NCBI GenBank assembly: GCA_016744115.1
Contig: JADGEZ010000018.1
Span: 1-45,765 of the forward strand
DNA length: 45,765 nt
Origin: Sulfurimonas sp.
GTDB lineage: Bacteria > Campylobacterota > Campylobacteria > Campylobacterales > Sulfurimonadaceae
Reading direction: 5' to 3'
Shown: piece after piece, positions 11,601-20,937 of the stretch
Layout of the letters: each line of letters starts with the position of its first letter
Numbering within the stretch: the stretch's first letter is position 1
Position numbers and translations under genes: made by a program
Notes under the pieces: model-generated
The model's input: only the letters and a program-made list of their open reading frames with translations
The model's database searches: none
Told to the model about the DNA's origin: nothing

Positions 11601-11871
11601 CCATGGTAGGAAGAATTGCATCAACATTTTCAGCTTTAATAATCTTTGCAATAACATCTTCTTTAATCGGTTCGATATATGTTCTATCAGCAAATTCAGG
11701 ATCAGTCATAATTGTTGCAGGGTTAGAATTAATTAAAACAACACGGTATCCTTGTTCTTTTAAAGTCTTTACCGCTTGAGTTCCAGAGTAGTCAAATTCA
11801 CAAGCTTGACCGATAACAATCGGACCAGAACCTATAAGTAAAATAGTGTTAATGTCGGTGCGTTTTGGCAT
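8614..11871 (-). CDS. carB: Carbamoyl-phosphate synthase large subunit
   Basis: This 1085-residue protein is full length for CarB. It makes carbamoyl phosphate from bicarbonate, glutamine-derived ammonia and two ATP, feeding pyrimidine and arginine synthesis. The N-terminus carries [19 protein letters not shown], and the matching second half carries [19 protein letters not shown], showing the internal duplication. Two ATP-grasp domains (about 128-335 and 670-860) and a C-terminal MGS-like allosteric domain (about 945-1060) follow. The ATG at 11871 has AAGG nine bases upstream. The small subunit carA is not in the window. Its 3' end overlaps the YrdC-like gene. Confidence 0.97.
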   Translation of the reverse strand: MPKRTDINTILLIGSGPIVIGQACEFDYSGTQAVKTLKEQGYRVVLINSNPATIMTDPEFADRTYIEPIKEDVIAKIIKAENVDAILPTMGGQTALNVATSMYEKGMLEDIKFLGASPEAIHKGEDRSAFNEAMLKIGMDLPKSRNAYSVDEAIQAVKEIGFPVISRASFTLAGGGSGVAYNMEEFKKLAQEGISASPVNEIEIMESMLGWKEYEMEVIRDKADNCIIICAIENFDPMGVHTGDSITVAPALTLTDKEYQRMRNTSFAILREIGVDTGGSNVQFSICPKTGRMIVIEMNPRVSRSSALASKATGYPIAKVATLLAVGYTLDEITNDITGTPAAFEPVIDYVVTKIPRFTFEKFPEAVSTLSTSMKSVGEVMAIGRTFKESIQKALCSLETELCGFDEIDADIEFIKHEIRRPNADRILYVAEGFRRGMTIEEMFDTCQIDPWFLYQIQELIDSESKITDKVLFDAHLMRNLKVDGFSDKRISQLITKNSNHLVNENEVYDKRKSLGVSLEYNEVDTCSAEFKALTPYLYSTTNISQLPNVKNRISDKRKVLILGGGPNRIGQGIEFDYCCVHAAFALKEMDIECIMYNCNPETVSTDYDTSDVLYFEPIDFEHVREVIENEQPDGIIVHFGGQTPLKLADALTKIGAKIAGTPSGVIDLAEDREQFSNFAIKYGLKQPKNGLARKKEEAGPIAEKLGFPVLVRPSFVLGGRGMKIVYSHEELDEYMTLAISVSNEAPVLIDKFLDQAIELDVDAICDGEDVYIGSVMQHIEEAGIHSGDSACSLPPVSLCDTMIEKVEQQTKTIALGLGVIGLMNVQYAIYQDEIYLIEVNPRASRTVPFVSKATGMPLAKVATRVMLGETLRDSLDYYDTYNILTEQNGLLKPKLKGHVSVKEAVFPFHKLIGADLVLSPEMKSTGEVMGISSNFGISFAKSQLSAGNIIPTQGTCFLSFVDADKKYASEIAAGLVKHGFKLLATQGTQCILEKDNIPCDSVLKISQGRPNIEDSMKNDEISMAINTSDNNTSKKDAIVIRQEVLKRNIPYFTTLSAARALILALDAMKDDSWSNPKALQDFLV

Positions 11872-11952
11872 TATTTACCTTCTAAATTGTATTAAAAAAT
11901 TTAGAAATTATAGCTCAATGGCACTTAAAATCTGATGAGTTAAGGGTTCTTT

Positions 11953-12693
11953 TTAATACTCAAAAGTGTATATAAGTGAAGCCAAACCTGAATATATATA
12001 ATGATCTTTTATTATTGTGCTTGAACTAGCTGATGAGGGTAGTTTATCGGCTCTAATATTTATGAGTACAGAAATTTTTTGTGTGATAGGGTATTTTATA
12101 TAAGTCTGTATAGTTAGTTGTAAACCAGCATCAGAAATATATTCTGATTCTCCTCTATTTAAAGCTTCATCTGCGGTAACACCATAATAATAATTCATAA
12201 AATCATCAGATTGATAGGATAAGGTGAGACTTGGATAAAAAGAAAATTTACCATACTCTAAATCATAAGCTATTTGTGCTTTAAGAAGCCAAGATTCGTG
12301 TCGATCAAGTATATCTGTAAGTGCCATAATCTCTATATATACCTTATTAGCTTTTGCGCTAAAGGCTAAACCCCCTTCCCAAGAATTTTTTCTTTTTTTC
12401 ATCCCTTGTATATCAGATGTATCATAGCCATAAACTCTAGGCTGTGTTGTTAATGACAAAGCCCAAGAAAAATTCTTTTTTTCATCACCTAAAAAGTAAA
12501 GACCAATTCTACTCCAGCGTATATAAAATATACTATTATCAAAAAAAATAACAGGGGAGGGCAATATAATATCCTCTACACCTTTATACGGCTGAGTATG
12601 AATATATGAGCCCAAACCTAAGCTTACTTTTTGCTTAGTATCTTGTGATATGAGAAAAGAATAGCTCAATAGAAGTAAGAGAATATATCTCAT
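11953..12693 (-). CDS. MipA/OmpV family outer membrane protein
   Basis: The protein has a signal peptide (about 1-16) and alternating hydrophobic/polar strands ending in an aromatic residue (YTFEY at the C-terminus), typical of an outer-membrane beta barrel. The layout (GLGSYIHTQPYKG near the N-terminus, GLYFLGDEKKNFSWAL, YYYGVTADEA) fits MipA/OmpV proteins. Escherichia coli MipA is described as a scaffold between MltA and PBP1B. The gene starts in an ATGA overlap with mreC, so it is translated with the cell-shape genes, which makes a link to wall growth plausible but unproven. Confidence 0.72.
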   Translation of the reverse strand: MRYILLLLLSYSFLISQDTKQKVSLGLGSYIHTQPYKGVEDIILPSPVIFFDNSIFYIRWSRIGLYFLGDEKKNFSWALSLTTQPRVYGYDTSDIQGMKKRKNSWEGGLAFSAKANKVYIEIMALTDILDRHESWLLKAQIAYDLEYGKFSFYPSLTLSYQSDDFMNYYYGVTADEALNRGESEYISDAGLQLTIQTYIKYPITQKISVLINIRADKLPSSASSSTIIKDHYIYSGLASLIYTFEY

Positions 12694-13451
12694 TTTTGAG
12701 TTCTTATCATGTGGAAATAATTTGGATTATTTGATTTATAATAAGGAACAACGATAGCTGTTTGATAGCCATGCGTTTTAGAACTTGAGATTACCTTACC
12801 TACTTTTAAACCTTTAAAAAAGATTTTATCTAATCCAGAAGTGACCACCTCATCACCCTCTTTTATCTCAAACCAAGCTGGAATATATTTGACGATTAAA
12901 TTTTCACCATTATTTCCTTGAGCAATACCTGGAGCTAAAGAGTCCCCAACATGGATGGCGTAAGTACTTTTAATATCATTATTTAGGAGGGCAAGGGGGC
13001 GTCCATTTTTAGGAACAATAATTCCAGCTACAAGTTCTTTATAACTTAAACCATAAATCCTAGAACTATTGTAATCTTTAATATCTATCCATAGTTTATT
13101 ATAGTCTCCAAATTTCTGATAAGATATAATACGCACTAATTCAACTTTTGGGTTAAACTTTAAAGAGGAATTATTAGCTTTAATCAAATCATTTACCTCT
13201 GCGGCGAGTTGTTGCATAATAAAATGATCATTCTCAAAATTTTGTAATTTCTCAGATAACATTTCGATTTTATCGGCTTGATAGAAATATTTTTCAATAT
13301 TACTTTTAGTGTATTGAATCGAATCGCCATAAAATATTTTTATATGATTAAGTGAATTTATAAAAGGTGTTTGAATAGTATTGCTATAGTAAATAGCACC
13401 TATTAGTAGAGAAATAGAGACAAATAAAAAGCTAAAGAGCTCTTTATTCAT
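12690..13451 (-). CDS. mreC: Rod shape-determining protein MreC
   Basis: This 253-residue protein has one N-terminal transmembrane helix (about 6-24), a coiled-coil region (about 55-95) and the beta-rich periplasmic MreC domain (NNRPLALLNNDIKSTYAI-like and GDEVVTSGLDKIFFKGLKVG segments). MreC is the periplasmic scaffold of the elongasome, linking MreB to PBP2/RodA. It overlaps the end of mreB by eight bases. No mreD follows; the next gene is the MipA-like porin. Confidence 0.93.
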   Translation of the reverse strand: MNKELFSFLFVSISLLIGAIYYSNTIQTPFINSLNHIKIFYGDSIQYTKSNIEKYFYQADKIEMLSEKLQNFENDHFIMQQLAAEVNDLIKANNSSLKFNPKVELVRIISYQKFGDYNKLWIDIKDYNSSRIYGLSYKELVAGIIVPKNGRPLALLNNDIKSTYAIHVGDSLAPGIAQGNNGENLIVKYIPAWFEIKEGDEVVTSGLDKIFFKGLKVGKVISSSKTHGYQTAIVVPYYKSNNPNYFHMIRTQK

Positions 13452-14481
13452 TGTCGAAAAGTTCTTGTAATAAGTCTATCTCTTCTAATGCACGACCAGT
13501 TCCACGAGCAACAGCTAAGAGTGGTTCATCTGCAACAAAAACAGGGATTCTTACAATGTCTGATAAGTATTTATCAAGTCGGCGGATTAATGCTCCACCA
13601 CCAGTTAAAATAATACCATGATTTACAATATCGCCAGCTAAGTCAGGTGGCATCTGCTCTAATACGTCACGAAGAGCCTCTGCAATTTCACGAAGAGGAT
13701 CTTTCATAGCCTCTCTAGCATCTTCACTTGTAAGTTCAACAGAACTTAATAGTCCCTCAACTTGATCACGACCATTCACAACCATGGTAAGCTCTTCATC
13801 AAGTGCTACGGCTGTTCCAATATTTATTTTAATCTCTTCTGCTACTCTTTCGCCTATAAGTAGGTTATACTTTTTTCTAACATAGTTTACAAGAGAGGCA
13901 TCTATCTTATCCCCTGCTGTACGGATAGACTTAGAAAGTACAAGACCACCGAGTGATACTACTCCAATCTCAGTAGTCCCTCCACCAATATCAACCACTA
14001 AATTTCCTTGTGGTTCTCTAATATCAATTCCTGCACCAATTGCCGCCGCCATAGGCTCTTCGATAAGAAAAACTTCACGCGCTCCAGCACTTAAAGCTGA
14101 TTCACGAACAGCCTTTCTCTCAACTTGAGTAAGACCATAAGGTACACAAATTATGATTCTAGGAGAGATTAAAGAGCTTCTTCCGTGTGCTTTTTCAATG
14201 AATTTTCTAATCATTTTTTCTGTCATATCAAAGTCTGCTATTACGCCATCACGCATAGGGCGAATTGCCTTAATATTTCCTGGAGTTTTACCAACCATAT
14301 CTTTTGCTTCTTGTCCAACTGCAAGAACTCTTTGTTGCCCATATTTTTCAGTTTTAACCGCAACAACAGAAGGTTCATTGATGATAATACCTCTACCTTT
14401 TGCGATTACAATTGTATTTGCAGTTCCTAAGTCTATTGAGAGATCGTTTGAAAAAAGTCCTACTATTTTATTAAATATCAT
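13444..14481 (-). CDS. mreB: Rod shape-determining protein MreB (bacterial actin)
   Basis: This 345-residue protein is full length. Actin-fold nucleotide motifs are present: DLGTANTIV (phosphate 1), VVDIGGGTTEIGVVS (phosphate 2) and LTGGGALIRRLD (adenosine), along with IEEPMAAAIGAG. MreB filaments at the inner membrane direct lateral peptidoglycan synthesis. It is 12 bases downstream of clpX and overlaps mreC, consistent with one transcript from fabZ through the shape genes. Confidence 0.97.
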   Translation of the reverse strand: MIFNKIVGLFSNDLSIDLGTANTIVIAKGRGIIINEPSVVAVKTEKYGQQRVLAVGQEAKDMVGKTPGNIKAIRPMRDGVIADFDMTEKMIRKFIEKAHGRSSLISPRIIICVPYGLTQVERKAVRESALSAGAREVFLIEEPMAAAIGAGIDIREPQGNLVVDIGGGTTEIGVVSLGGLVLSKSIRTAGDKIDASLVNYVRKKYNLLIGERVAEEIKINIGTAVALDEELTMVVNGRDQVEGLLSSVELTSEDAREAMKDPLREIAEALRDVLEQMPPDLAGDIVNHGIILTGGGALIRRLDKYLSDIVRIPVFVADEPLLAVARGTGRALEEIDLLQELFDNE

Positions 14482-14493
14482 ACCTGTGCGCCT

Positions 14494-15738
14494 TTATGCT
14501 GTTTGTTTTTTTTGTTTTTTTATATACACTGGATTTTCTCCATCTTTAATAACTTCTGGAGTTATTAAAACTTCATAACCACTATACTCTGGAAGTTCGT
14601 ACATAATATCAATCATATTTTCTTCTAAAATTGCGCGTAAACCACGAGCTCCAGTTTTTCTTTTTATTGCTTTAGAGGCAATTTCAAGGAGGGCATCATC
14701 TTCAAAATTTAGCTCAACCTCATCTATGGAGAAAAGTTTTTTATATTGTTTTACAAGAGAGTTCTTAGGTTCAGTTAAAATACGAACCATATCTTCTTCT
14801 GTAATTTCATTAAGTGAAGCGATAATAGGAAGACGACCAACAAGTTCTGGAATAAGTCCATAAGAAACTAAGTCATCAGGCTCAACCATATTATAAGTGG
14901 TTTTTTGCTCATCTTTAGTTTTCTTATCATGACCAAAACCAAGTATATTTTCACCTTGTTTTTTCTTGAGAATCTCATCAAGTCCATCAAAAGCACCCCC
15001 ACAAATAAATAAAATACCTGTAGTATCAATAGAAGTAAATTCCTGATTAGGGTGTTTTCTTCCACCTTTTGGTGGTATATTAACCTGCGCACCTTCGATA
15101 ATTTTCAAAAGTGCTTGTTGCACACCTTCTCCTGAAACATCTCTTGTGATAGAACGATTTTCACTCATTCGTGAAATTTTATCAACTTCATCAATAAAGA
15201 CAATACCTTGTTGTGCTTTTTTAACATCACCATCCGCTGCTTGAAGTAATTTTGTTAAAATATTTTCAACATCTTCGCCAACATAACCAGCTTCAGTTAA
15301 AGATGTTGCATCAGCAATAGCTATAGGAACATTTAAAACTCTCGCAATAGTTTGAGCCATAAGCGTTTTACCAGAACCAGTTGGACCGATTAATAAAATA
15401 TTAGATTTTGCAATTTCAGTATCATCATCAATATTAGTCGTTTTAAAAATTCTCTTATAATGGTTATATACAGCAACACTTAAAAGTTTTCTCGCTCTTT
15501 CTTGCCCTATAATATACTCACTTAAAAAGTTATTTAACTCTTTTGGTGTCATGAGTGTATGTACAGTATCTACAAGTTCTTTATCTATTATATTTACTTC
15601 ATTATTTGTTTCATCGCCAAACATAATTTTGTAAGCAGATGTGACACAGTTTTTACAAATATAAATGCTATTTCCCGCTATAAGAGGGTTTATATCACTC
15701 TCTGGAGCATCACAAAAGCTACATTCTCTATTTATCAT
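14494..15738 (-). CDS. clpX: ATP-dependent Clp protease ATP-binding subunit ClpX
   Basis: The 414-residue protein starts with a C4 zinc finger (CSFC at 6-9, CKNC at 28-31). The AAA+ core follows: Walker A GPTGSGKT (118-125), pore loop GYVGED, Walker [10 protein letters not shown], and sensor/C-terminal domain with TGARGLRAI. An LGF sequence in the expected loop (about 270) matches the ClpP-docking IGF loop. ClpX unfolds tagged substrates for ClpP. Its ATG overlaps the lpxA stop by four bases. Confidence 0.97.
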   Translation of the reverse strand: MINRECSFCDAPESDINPLIAGNSIYICKNCVTSAYKIMFGDETNNEVNIIDKELVDTVHTLMTPKELNNFLSEYIIGQERARKLLSVAVYNHYKRIFKTTNIDDDTEIAKSNILLIGPTGSGKTLMAQTIARVLNVPIAIADATSLTEAGYVGEDVENILTKLLQAADGDVKKAQQGIVFIDEVDKISRMSENRSITRDVSGEGVQQALLKIIEGAQVNIPPKGGRKHPNQEFTSIDTTGILFICGGAFDGLDEILKKKQGENILGFGHDKKTKDEQKTTYNMVEPDDLVSYGLIPELVGRLPIIASLNEITEEDMVRILTEPKNSLVKQYKKLFSIDEVELNFEDDALLEIASKAIKRKTGARGLRAILEENMIDIMYELPEYSGYEVLITPEVIKDGENPVYIKKQKKQTA

Positions 15739-16550
15739 ATTAAGTTTTCCTTCATTTTAACTTCTACTGATTTTCTTTTAAAGGGGATACCCCGTTTTGT
15801 TTTGAGCACAAAATCACACAGCTTATTTACATACAGATTTGAAGTGTCTTCTTTGAGTTTATTTGCAGTATCTTTAAGAGCATGCCCTGATCCAAATAGA
15901 TCTTTATACGCTGATTTTAAACTATTAATATCATCACGATTTATATGGCGTCTTAGCCCTGTTAGGTTGAGACCTTTTAAGCTTGCACGATTTCCCTCAG
16001 CCATACAATAAGGTGGAATATCCTGAGATAAGGCAGAAGCTCCTCCAATCATCGCATAATCACCAATGTTTACAAACTGATGAATAGGTGTCATCCCTCC
16101 AATCACAGCGAAACTACCAACTTCTACATGACCAGCTAAAGTAGCCCCATTTGCAAAAATACAGTTGTTAGCGATAATAACATCATGTCCAAGGTGAACA
16201 TAAGCCATAAAAAGATTATTGTTACCAACAATAGTTTTACTTCCTCCACCCTTAGTTCCAGGGTTAAAAAGAGTAAATTCTCTAATGGTATTGTTATCCC
16301 CAATAATAAGCTCAACATCTTCACCATTAAACTTTAAATCTTGAGGGATAGAACCAATTGCTGCATGAGAAAAGATTTTATTATTTTTTCCAATAGTCGT
16401 TTTTCCATAAATACAAGTATTGTGTGCAATAGTAGTTCCATCGCCAATTATTGCCTTGCTTGAAATAAAGCAAAATGCTGCAATTTCGACATCTTTTCCA
16501 ATTACAGCACCGTCTTCAATAATTGCATGAGGGGAGATTTTTGAACTCAA
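15735..16550 (-). CDS. lpxA: UDP-N-acetylglucosamine acyltransferase LpxA
   Basis: This 271-residue protein is a left-handed beta-helix made of hexapeptide repeats (about 1-190) with an alpha-helical C-terminal domain. The catalytic region reads [13 protein letters not shown], with the general-base His equivalent to E. coli His125. The signature [20 protein letters not shown] and [14 protein letters not shown] follow. It performs the first step of lipid A synthesis, using 3-hydroxyacyl-ACP. The gene is 12 bases after fabZ, which supplies the acyl-chain pathway. Confidence 0.97.
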   Translation of the reverse strand: MSSKISPHAIIEDGAVIGKDVEIAAFCFISSKAIIGDGTTIAHNTCIYGKTTIGKNNKIFSHAAIGSIPQDLKFNGEDVELIIGDNNTIREFTLFNPGTKGGGSKTIVGNNNLFMAYVHLGHDVIIANNCIFANGATLAGHVEVGSFAVIGGMTPIHQFVNIGDYAMIGGASALSQDIPPYCMAEGNRASLKGLNLTGLRRHINRDDINSLKSAYKDLFGSGHALKDTANKLKEDTSNLYVNKLCDFVLKTKRGIPFKRKSVEVKMKENLI

Positions 16551-16562
16551 CTTCTAACCTTC

Positions 16563-17009
16563 TTATTTATCTACAATCATAGCTTTTAATTCAGCTTCTG
16601 ATACCATTTTTTCATCAACGAAAGCTTCGCCTTTGAGTACCCAGACAGCACCTTTATTTTTAATAACACTAATTCTGTATTCTAACTTATCTCCAGGTTT
16701 AACAGGCGCACGAAATTTGGCTTTATCAATACTCATAAAATAAACAACTTTATTTGAAGCTTCTTCTTTTGTCATATCCATACTTTTAAAAGCAAGTATT
16801 CCACCAGCTTGTGCCATACCCTCTAAAATCATAACTCCTGGATAAATAGGGTGATCTGGGAAGTGACCTTGAAATACATTATCACCGATAGTTACATTTT
16901 TGTATCCAATAATAAATTCATTTGGAGTAAGTTCACTAACACGATCTAGCAGCAAAAAAGGGTAGCGATGAGGAATTATTTCTTGAATTTCTATTACATC
17001 CATAATCAT
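16563..17009 (-). CDS. fabZ: 3-hydroxyacyl-ACP dehydratase FabZ
   Basis: This 148-residue hot-dog-fold protein has the FabZ signatures: [13 protein letters not shown] at residues 11-23, the catalytic His in [12 protein letters not shown], and the catalytic Glu in [11 protein letters not shown]. It dehydrates 3-hydroxyacyl-ACP in fatty-acid elongation. The ATG at 17009 has AAGG eight bases upstream; a second ATG two codons later is also possible. It is probably the first gene of the fabZ-lpxA-clpX-mreB-mreC set. Confidence 0.96.
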   Translation of the reverse strand: MIMDVIEIQEIIPHRYPFLLLDRVSELTPNEFIIGYKNVTIGDNVFQGHFPDHPIYPGVMILEGMAQAGGILAFKSMDMTKEEASNKVVYFMSIDKAKFRAPVKPGDKLEYRISVIKNKGAVWVLKGEAFVDEKMVSEAELKAMIVDK

Positions 17010-17055
17010 AATTAGAGCCTTGTAAATATTTTTTATAATTTTACCTTAATTTATA

Positions 17056-18138
17056 TTATAAAATGATTAGCTTTTCTCGGACATCTTCATAAGTCTTTGC
17101 GTCAAGCTCAATATTTAATTTAGAATCTAATATATTTTCAACTATGATTATAGGTGTTAAATCATAACTAGATGACATTAGTATATGTCTTATATTTAAT
17201 TCTTCATCAAAACTCAGAGATTTAAAAATTAATTCATGTATGTTTTTATATGTATGATTAGAAAGATAATTAAAATGTTTTAAAGTAATAAATTTTATTT
17301 CTTCTTTGTTAAAATAATGTATATTTTTATCTTCAAATTCTATACGACCTTGAGCCTTTTTTCTAGGAAGACAAGAATAAGAAAGTGCATAAGCGGGGAT
17401 AACTTCTCTTTTACCTTTTTTAAGTTTAAAGTTAAATTGACGGTAATTTAGAAATTTTTGTTTAATGATTTTATATTTTACACCTTTTTCTTCAAGCTCC
17501 ATTCTATAATTATACATCTCAATTCTTTCTTCGATCGACGCAGGAAGAATAAGGTTTGAAATTGGTGAAAACATCTCATCCATTAAACGATTTTGCTGTT
17601 CTCTTTGCATACTTAAACCAAAGATACAACCACAATAGTCCTGTCTATAAAGCTGCTGTTCTTTTGTAACACGGCTTTGATCTTGAGTACCACCACCTGA
17701 GCGATAATCAACTGCGATAAACTCCACACCATGTTCTTTGAAAAATGTATCACCTACTCGTTTGAGTTGCTCTTGAGATTTTAAAGGACTTACTAAAAGG
17801 GTAGTAGTGATTTTAGTCTCACCAAGTTCTAAGGCTTTTTTAGCACTTACAGAAAATCTTTTATCAAAACATACTTCACATCTAGCACCTTTTTCAGGCT
17901 CTTTTTCTAAACCACGAACTGCGTCAAGCCAATTTTCATAATCATACTCACCCTCAAGTACTTCAATACCTAATTTTTTACATGAGCGTTGCACATCTAA
18001 AAGACGAAGTTGATATTCGGAGTAGGGATGAATATTTGGATCATAAAAAAAACCAGTAAGTTTTTCTTTGGGAAAATCAGCCTGAAGCTTTTCTAAAAAA
18101 AAGTGTGAATCCACACTGCAACATATATGAACAAGCAA
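17056..18138 (-). CDS. queH: Epoxyqueuosine reductase QueH
   Basis: This 360-residue protein has an N-terminal QueH (DUF208) domain with the paired cysteines HICCSVD at the start, a GARCEVCF pair near residue 86, and QDYCGCIFGLS near residue 168, matching the Fe-S and metal ligands of the family. It reduces epoxyqueuosine to queuosine in tRNA anticodons, replacing QueG. A C-terminal extension of about 150 residues is Lys-rich and less conserved. The start is TTG at 18138, chosen because the ICC motif must be close to the N-terminus; a possible AAGGG lies about ten bases upstream. queA, an earlier step of the pathway, is also in the window at 40.5 kb. Confidence 0.88.
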   Translation of the reverse strand: MLVHICCSVDSHFFLEKLQADFPKEKLTGFFYDPNIHPYSEYQLRLLDVQRSCKKLGIEVLEGEYDYENWLDAVRGLEKEPEKGARCEVCFDKRFSVSAKKALELGETKITTTLLVSPLKSQEQLKRVGDTFFKEHGVEFIAVDYRSGGGTQDQSRVTKEQQLYRQDYCGCIFGLSMQREQQNRLMDEMFSPISNLILPASIEERIEMYNYRMELEEKGVKYKIIKQKFLNYRQFNFKLKKGKREVIPAYALSYSCLPRKKAQGRIEFEDKNIHYFNKEEIKFITLKHFNYLSNHTYKNIHELIFKSLSFDEELNIRHILMSSSYDLTPIIIVENILDSKLNIELDAKTYEDVREKLIIL

Positions 18139-18174
18139 ATTAAGCCCTTGTATTAGTTAGTAGCAAACTTTTAT

Positions 18175-19236
18175 TTACCACTCTTTAATCTCTTGATAAA
18201 TACTATCTCTCTCAACTGGGATAAATCCGCTGTTTTTTATAAGCCCTACAAACTCTGTTATATCAACACCGTTTGCACTCTTTGCACCAGCGGCTGAGTT
18301 GATTGATTCTTTTTCAATTGTTCCATCTAAGTCATTTGCCCCAAATTCTTGTGCTACTAAGGCTAAGTTTACCGTAGAGGTTACCCAGTACGCTTTTAGA
18401 TTAGGGACATTGTCTAAGACTATGCGACTTATTGCCATAGTTTTTAAAATTTCATTGGCAGTAATTGGCTCTTTTATCTTTAAATAATTATTTTGAGTTT
18501 GATACACTAAGGGGATAAAAGCATTAAATCCATTTGTCTCATCTTGGAGTTTTCGTATTTGCATCATGTGATCTATTCGGTGTTCTCTTTTTTCTACATG
18601 ACCAAAAAGCATTGTAACATTTGATTTTTTTCCTCGTTTATGCCATTTTCTATGAATATCTAACCATTGCTCGGTTGTCACTTTTCCCTTACAGATATAA
18701 TCACGAAGCTCTGTATCAAAAATCTCAGCCCCACCACCTGGCATAGAATCAACACCATTATCTATCATCAAGTCTATAATCTCATCATAAGTTTTATCAT
18801 AATGACGAGCTAAAAAATCAACTTCAGCAGCAGTTAAAGCTTTTATATGCAAGTGAGGATACTCTTTTTTTATTTTTTTAAAAATTTTTAAGTACCAATC
18901 AAGCCCAGTATCTGGGTTGTGAGCAGAAACGATATGAACTTCTTTTACTCCATTTGCCTCAACTTTTTTGACTATATCCATAATCTCATCATGACTCATA
19001 GTGTAAGGGTTAGGATTTTTTCTGTTTGCTGCATAGGCACAAAACTTACAAACATCTGCACAAATATTTGTTGGATTGATATGGCGATTTATATTAAAGT
19101 AGGTTTTTTTACCATGTTTTTCTTCTCTTATAGTATTAGCTAATTCGCCAAGTTCAAAAAAATCCATCTCATAAAGACTTAAAGCTTCATCAAAATCTAT
19201 TCTTTTTCTTGCTAATATTTTCTCTTTAACATTCAT
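18175..19236 (-). CDS. mqnE: Aminofutalosine synthase MqnE (radical SAM)
   Basis: This 353-residue protein has the radical SAM cluster motif CADVCKFC (CX3CX2C, about residues 57-64) within HINPTNICADVCKFCAYAAN. The family markers EVHIVSAHNP, SMPGGGAEIF and TMLFGHVE are also present. MqnE joins SAM-derived adenosyl to 3-[(1-carboxyvinyl)oxy]benzoate in the futalosine route to menaquinone, the route used by Campylobacterota. It is close to the paralogue MqnC, but the PGGGAEIF context and length favour MqnE. ATG 19236 has AGGA about seven bases upstream. Confidence 0.9.
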   Translation of the reverse strand: MNVKEKILARKRIDFDEALSLYEMDFFELGELANTIREEKHGKKTYFNINRHINPTNICADVCKFCAYAANRKNPNPYTMSHDEIMDIVKKVEANGVKEVHIVSAHNPDTGLDWYLKIFKKIKKEYPHLHIKALTAAEVDFLARHYDKTYDEIIDLMIDNGVDSMPGGGAEIFDTELRDYICKGKVTTEQWLDIHRKWHKRGKKSNVTMLFGHVEKREHRIDHMMQIRKLQDETNGFNAFIPLVYQTQNNYLKIKEPITANEILKTMAISRIVLDNVPNLKAYWVTSTVNLALVAQEFGANDLDGTIEKESINSAAGAKSANGVDITEFVGLIKNSGFIPVERDSIYQEIKEW

Positions 19237-19271
19237 ATATTTTCCTACTTATAAACCATGGTTGATTCAAA

Positions 19272-19371
19272 CAAGCTTATTTACTTCTTTTGTCACCCTG
19301 AACTTGATTCAGGGTCTTATACTAGATTCTGAATCAAGTTCAGAATGACGGGCTGTATTAAACAGCCGTGA
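19272..19371. repeat. Composite palindromic intergenic repeat, copy 1
   Basis: About 100 bases between mqnE and lsrK hold three parts. First is an AAGCTTATTTA-type flank. Then come two palindromes in opposite orientation: ACCCTGAA-CTTGA-TTCAGGGT (19295-19315) and ATTCTGAA-TCAAG-TTCAGAAT (19326-19346). Last is a small GGCTGT-ATTAA-ACAGCC hairpin (19351-19367). A near-identical inverted copy lies at 38371-38477. It sits just past the lsrK stop and may terminate that transcript. Confidence 0.85.
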
Positions 19372-19372
19372 C

Positions 19373-20935
19373 TTATAAACCTGCTGATTTCCACATTGGA
19401 GTCGTGATATTATCATCTACCAACTTTAACTGTACTTCATAAGCTTTTTGCCATTTTAATTTTATATCTTCATAAAGTTTATAGTTTTTCATATTTGGCT
19501 CATAGGTTTTATCCCATACAACTAATTTTTTTGATGCCTCAACTAAGGAGCTATATATTCCTACTCCAACTCCCGCAGACATACAAGCACCTAGAGCTGT
19601 TGCTTCGGTTATTTTAGGGATTTTTACTCTACATCCTGTTACGTCTGCTAAAGTTTGTGAGCATAAGCTACCCTTTGAAGCACCCCCTGCAAAAACTATA
19701 GTGTCTATCTTTACGCCTGTAAACTCTTTTATTTTTTCTAAATTAATTGCAGATACTATACAAGCATTTTCTTGCAATGCTTTAAACATCGAGGCTTTAT
19801 TACAAATATTTACATCAAGGCTCAGGTTTAAAAAACTAGGAGCAGCATGGTACCATTTGCCATATTTCATAGTATCAGAAAAAATCGGCATAATTCCATG
19901 CGAACCTACAGGAACATTTTTCGCTTTTTCCTCTAGTAAGGTATATACATCTATCCCTAAATCCGAAGCTTCAAGTTTTTCTAAATCACAAAACGCATCA
20001 CGAAACCATCTCATCACCAAACCTGAAAAAAATGTAATTCCCTCGGCTTGAGAAAGCCCTGCTACTACATGAGGATTTACTCTTATTGACATATTTTTTG
20101 GTGGTTTTAGATCACTAGGGATATTAACAACTTGTTGCCAAAATGACCCTCCTAAAATTGCGACCTGATTTACATCTACTACACCTAATCCAGCACAACC
20201 TAACTGTACATCACCACCACCCATGACCACTTTTGTATTTATAGACAAGCCTGTTTCAATAGAAGCTATTTTACTTACATCACCGAGTAAAGTTCCACTC
20301 TCTAATACAGGAGGAAAAATATCATCTTTGATACCCACTTTTGTAGCCATCTCACTAAACCAATCACGGTTTTTTAAAGAAAAAATTCCTGTAGTTCCAG
20401 CATTACTAGGATCACTCGCTATTACACCAGATAAGCGAGCTAAAATCCAATCCCCTATCATGGAGATTTTTGAAACTCTCTCATAAAGATGGGGTTTATT
20501 ATTTTTAAGCCACATTAGTCTAGGCAAAGCCCCAAGTGCAAAGGTTTGACCTGAATGTTGATAAAACTCTTCTTCAAAACTTTCAAAGTTTTCTTTTAAA
20601 TATCTTACTTCTTTGTCAGCTCTTGAATCAACATTTGCAACTGCCCAAAGTTCTTTGCCTTTAGAGTCATAAAGTACAATTCCCTCACGCATACTCGTAG
20701 CACTTAGGGCTACAATATCTTCGCCTTTTAAGTTAGCAAGTAAAAGAGATTGCTTGATACACTCACATATTAAGCCCCAGTTTTTCTCAAAATCAAAACT
20801 CATAGAATTAGCAACACCCTCTTCTTGGAGATGCGTCCACTCCTGTTGAGACATTGAAATTTGCTCTCCCTTAGTGTCAAATATAACTGCTCTAATGCTT
20901 CCTGTACCTGCGTCAATCGCCATTAAATATTTCAA
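19373..20935 (-). CDS. lsrK: Autoinducer-2 kinase LsrK (FGGY family)
   Basis: This 520-residue FGGY kinase resembles E. coli LsrK along its whole length as I recall that sequence: DAGTGSIRAVIFD, SMREGIVLYDSKGKELWA, DPSNAGTTGIFSL, GGGDVQLGCAGLGVV, FWQQVVNIPSDL, MRWFRDAFCDLEKL, MPIFSDTMKYGKWYHAAPS and VFAGGASKG. LsrK phosphorylates the AI-2 precursor DPD in the cytoplasm. The start is TTG at 20935, two bases after the aldolase stop, so the two are coupled; an ATG four codons in is less likely. No LsrACDB transporter, LsrR or LsrF is in view. The function is well supported by similarity, while substrate use in this cell is inferred. Confidence 0.88.
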   Translation of the reverse strand: MKYLMAIDAGTGSIRAVIFDTKGEQISMSQQEWTHLQEEGVANSMSFDFEKNWGLICECIKQSLLLANLKGEDIVALSATSMREGIVLYDSKGKELWAVANVDSRADKEVRYLKENFESFEEEFYQHSGQTFALGALPRLMWLKNNKPHLYERVSKISMIGDWILARLSGVIASDPSNAGTTGIFSLKNRDWFSEMATKVGIKDDIFPPVLESGTLLGDVSKIASIETGLSINTKVVMGGGDVQLGCAGLGVVDVNQVAILGGSFWQQVVNIPSDLKPPKNMSIRVNPHVVAGLSQAEGITFFSGLVMRWFRDAFCDLEKLEASDLGIDVYTLLEEKAKNVPVGSHGIMPIFSDTMKYGKWYHAAPSFLNLSLDVNICNKASMFKALQENACIVSAINLEKIKEFTGVKIDTIVFAGGASKGSLCSQTLADVTGCRVKIPKITEATALGACMSAGVGVGIYSSLVEASKKLVVWDKTYEPNMKNYKLYEDIKLKWQKAYEVQLKLVDDNITTPMWKSAGL

Positions 20936-20937
20936 AT

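Noticed and set aside
10985-11779. Long open frames antisense to carB.
   Set aside because: Codon-composition shadows of a full-length conserved gene; no ribosome binding site or recognisable product.
18175-19236. Assignment as MqnC instead of MqnE.
   Set aside because: Both are radical SAM enzymes of the same pathway, but the PGGGAEIF context and the N-terminal layout fit MqnE better; not proven without alignment.
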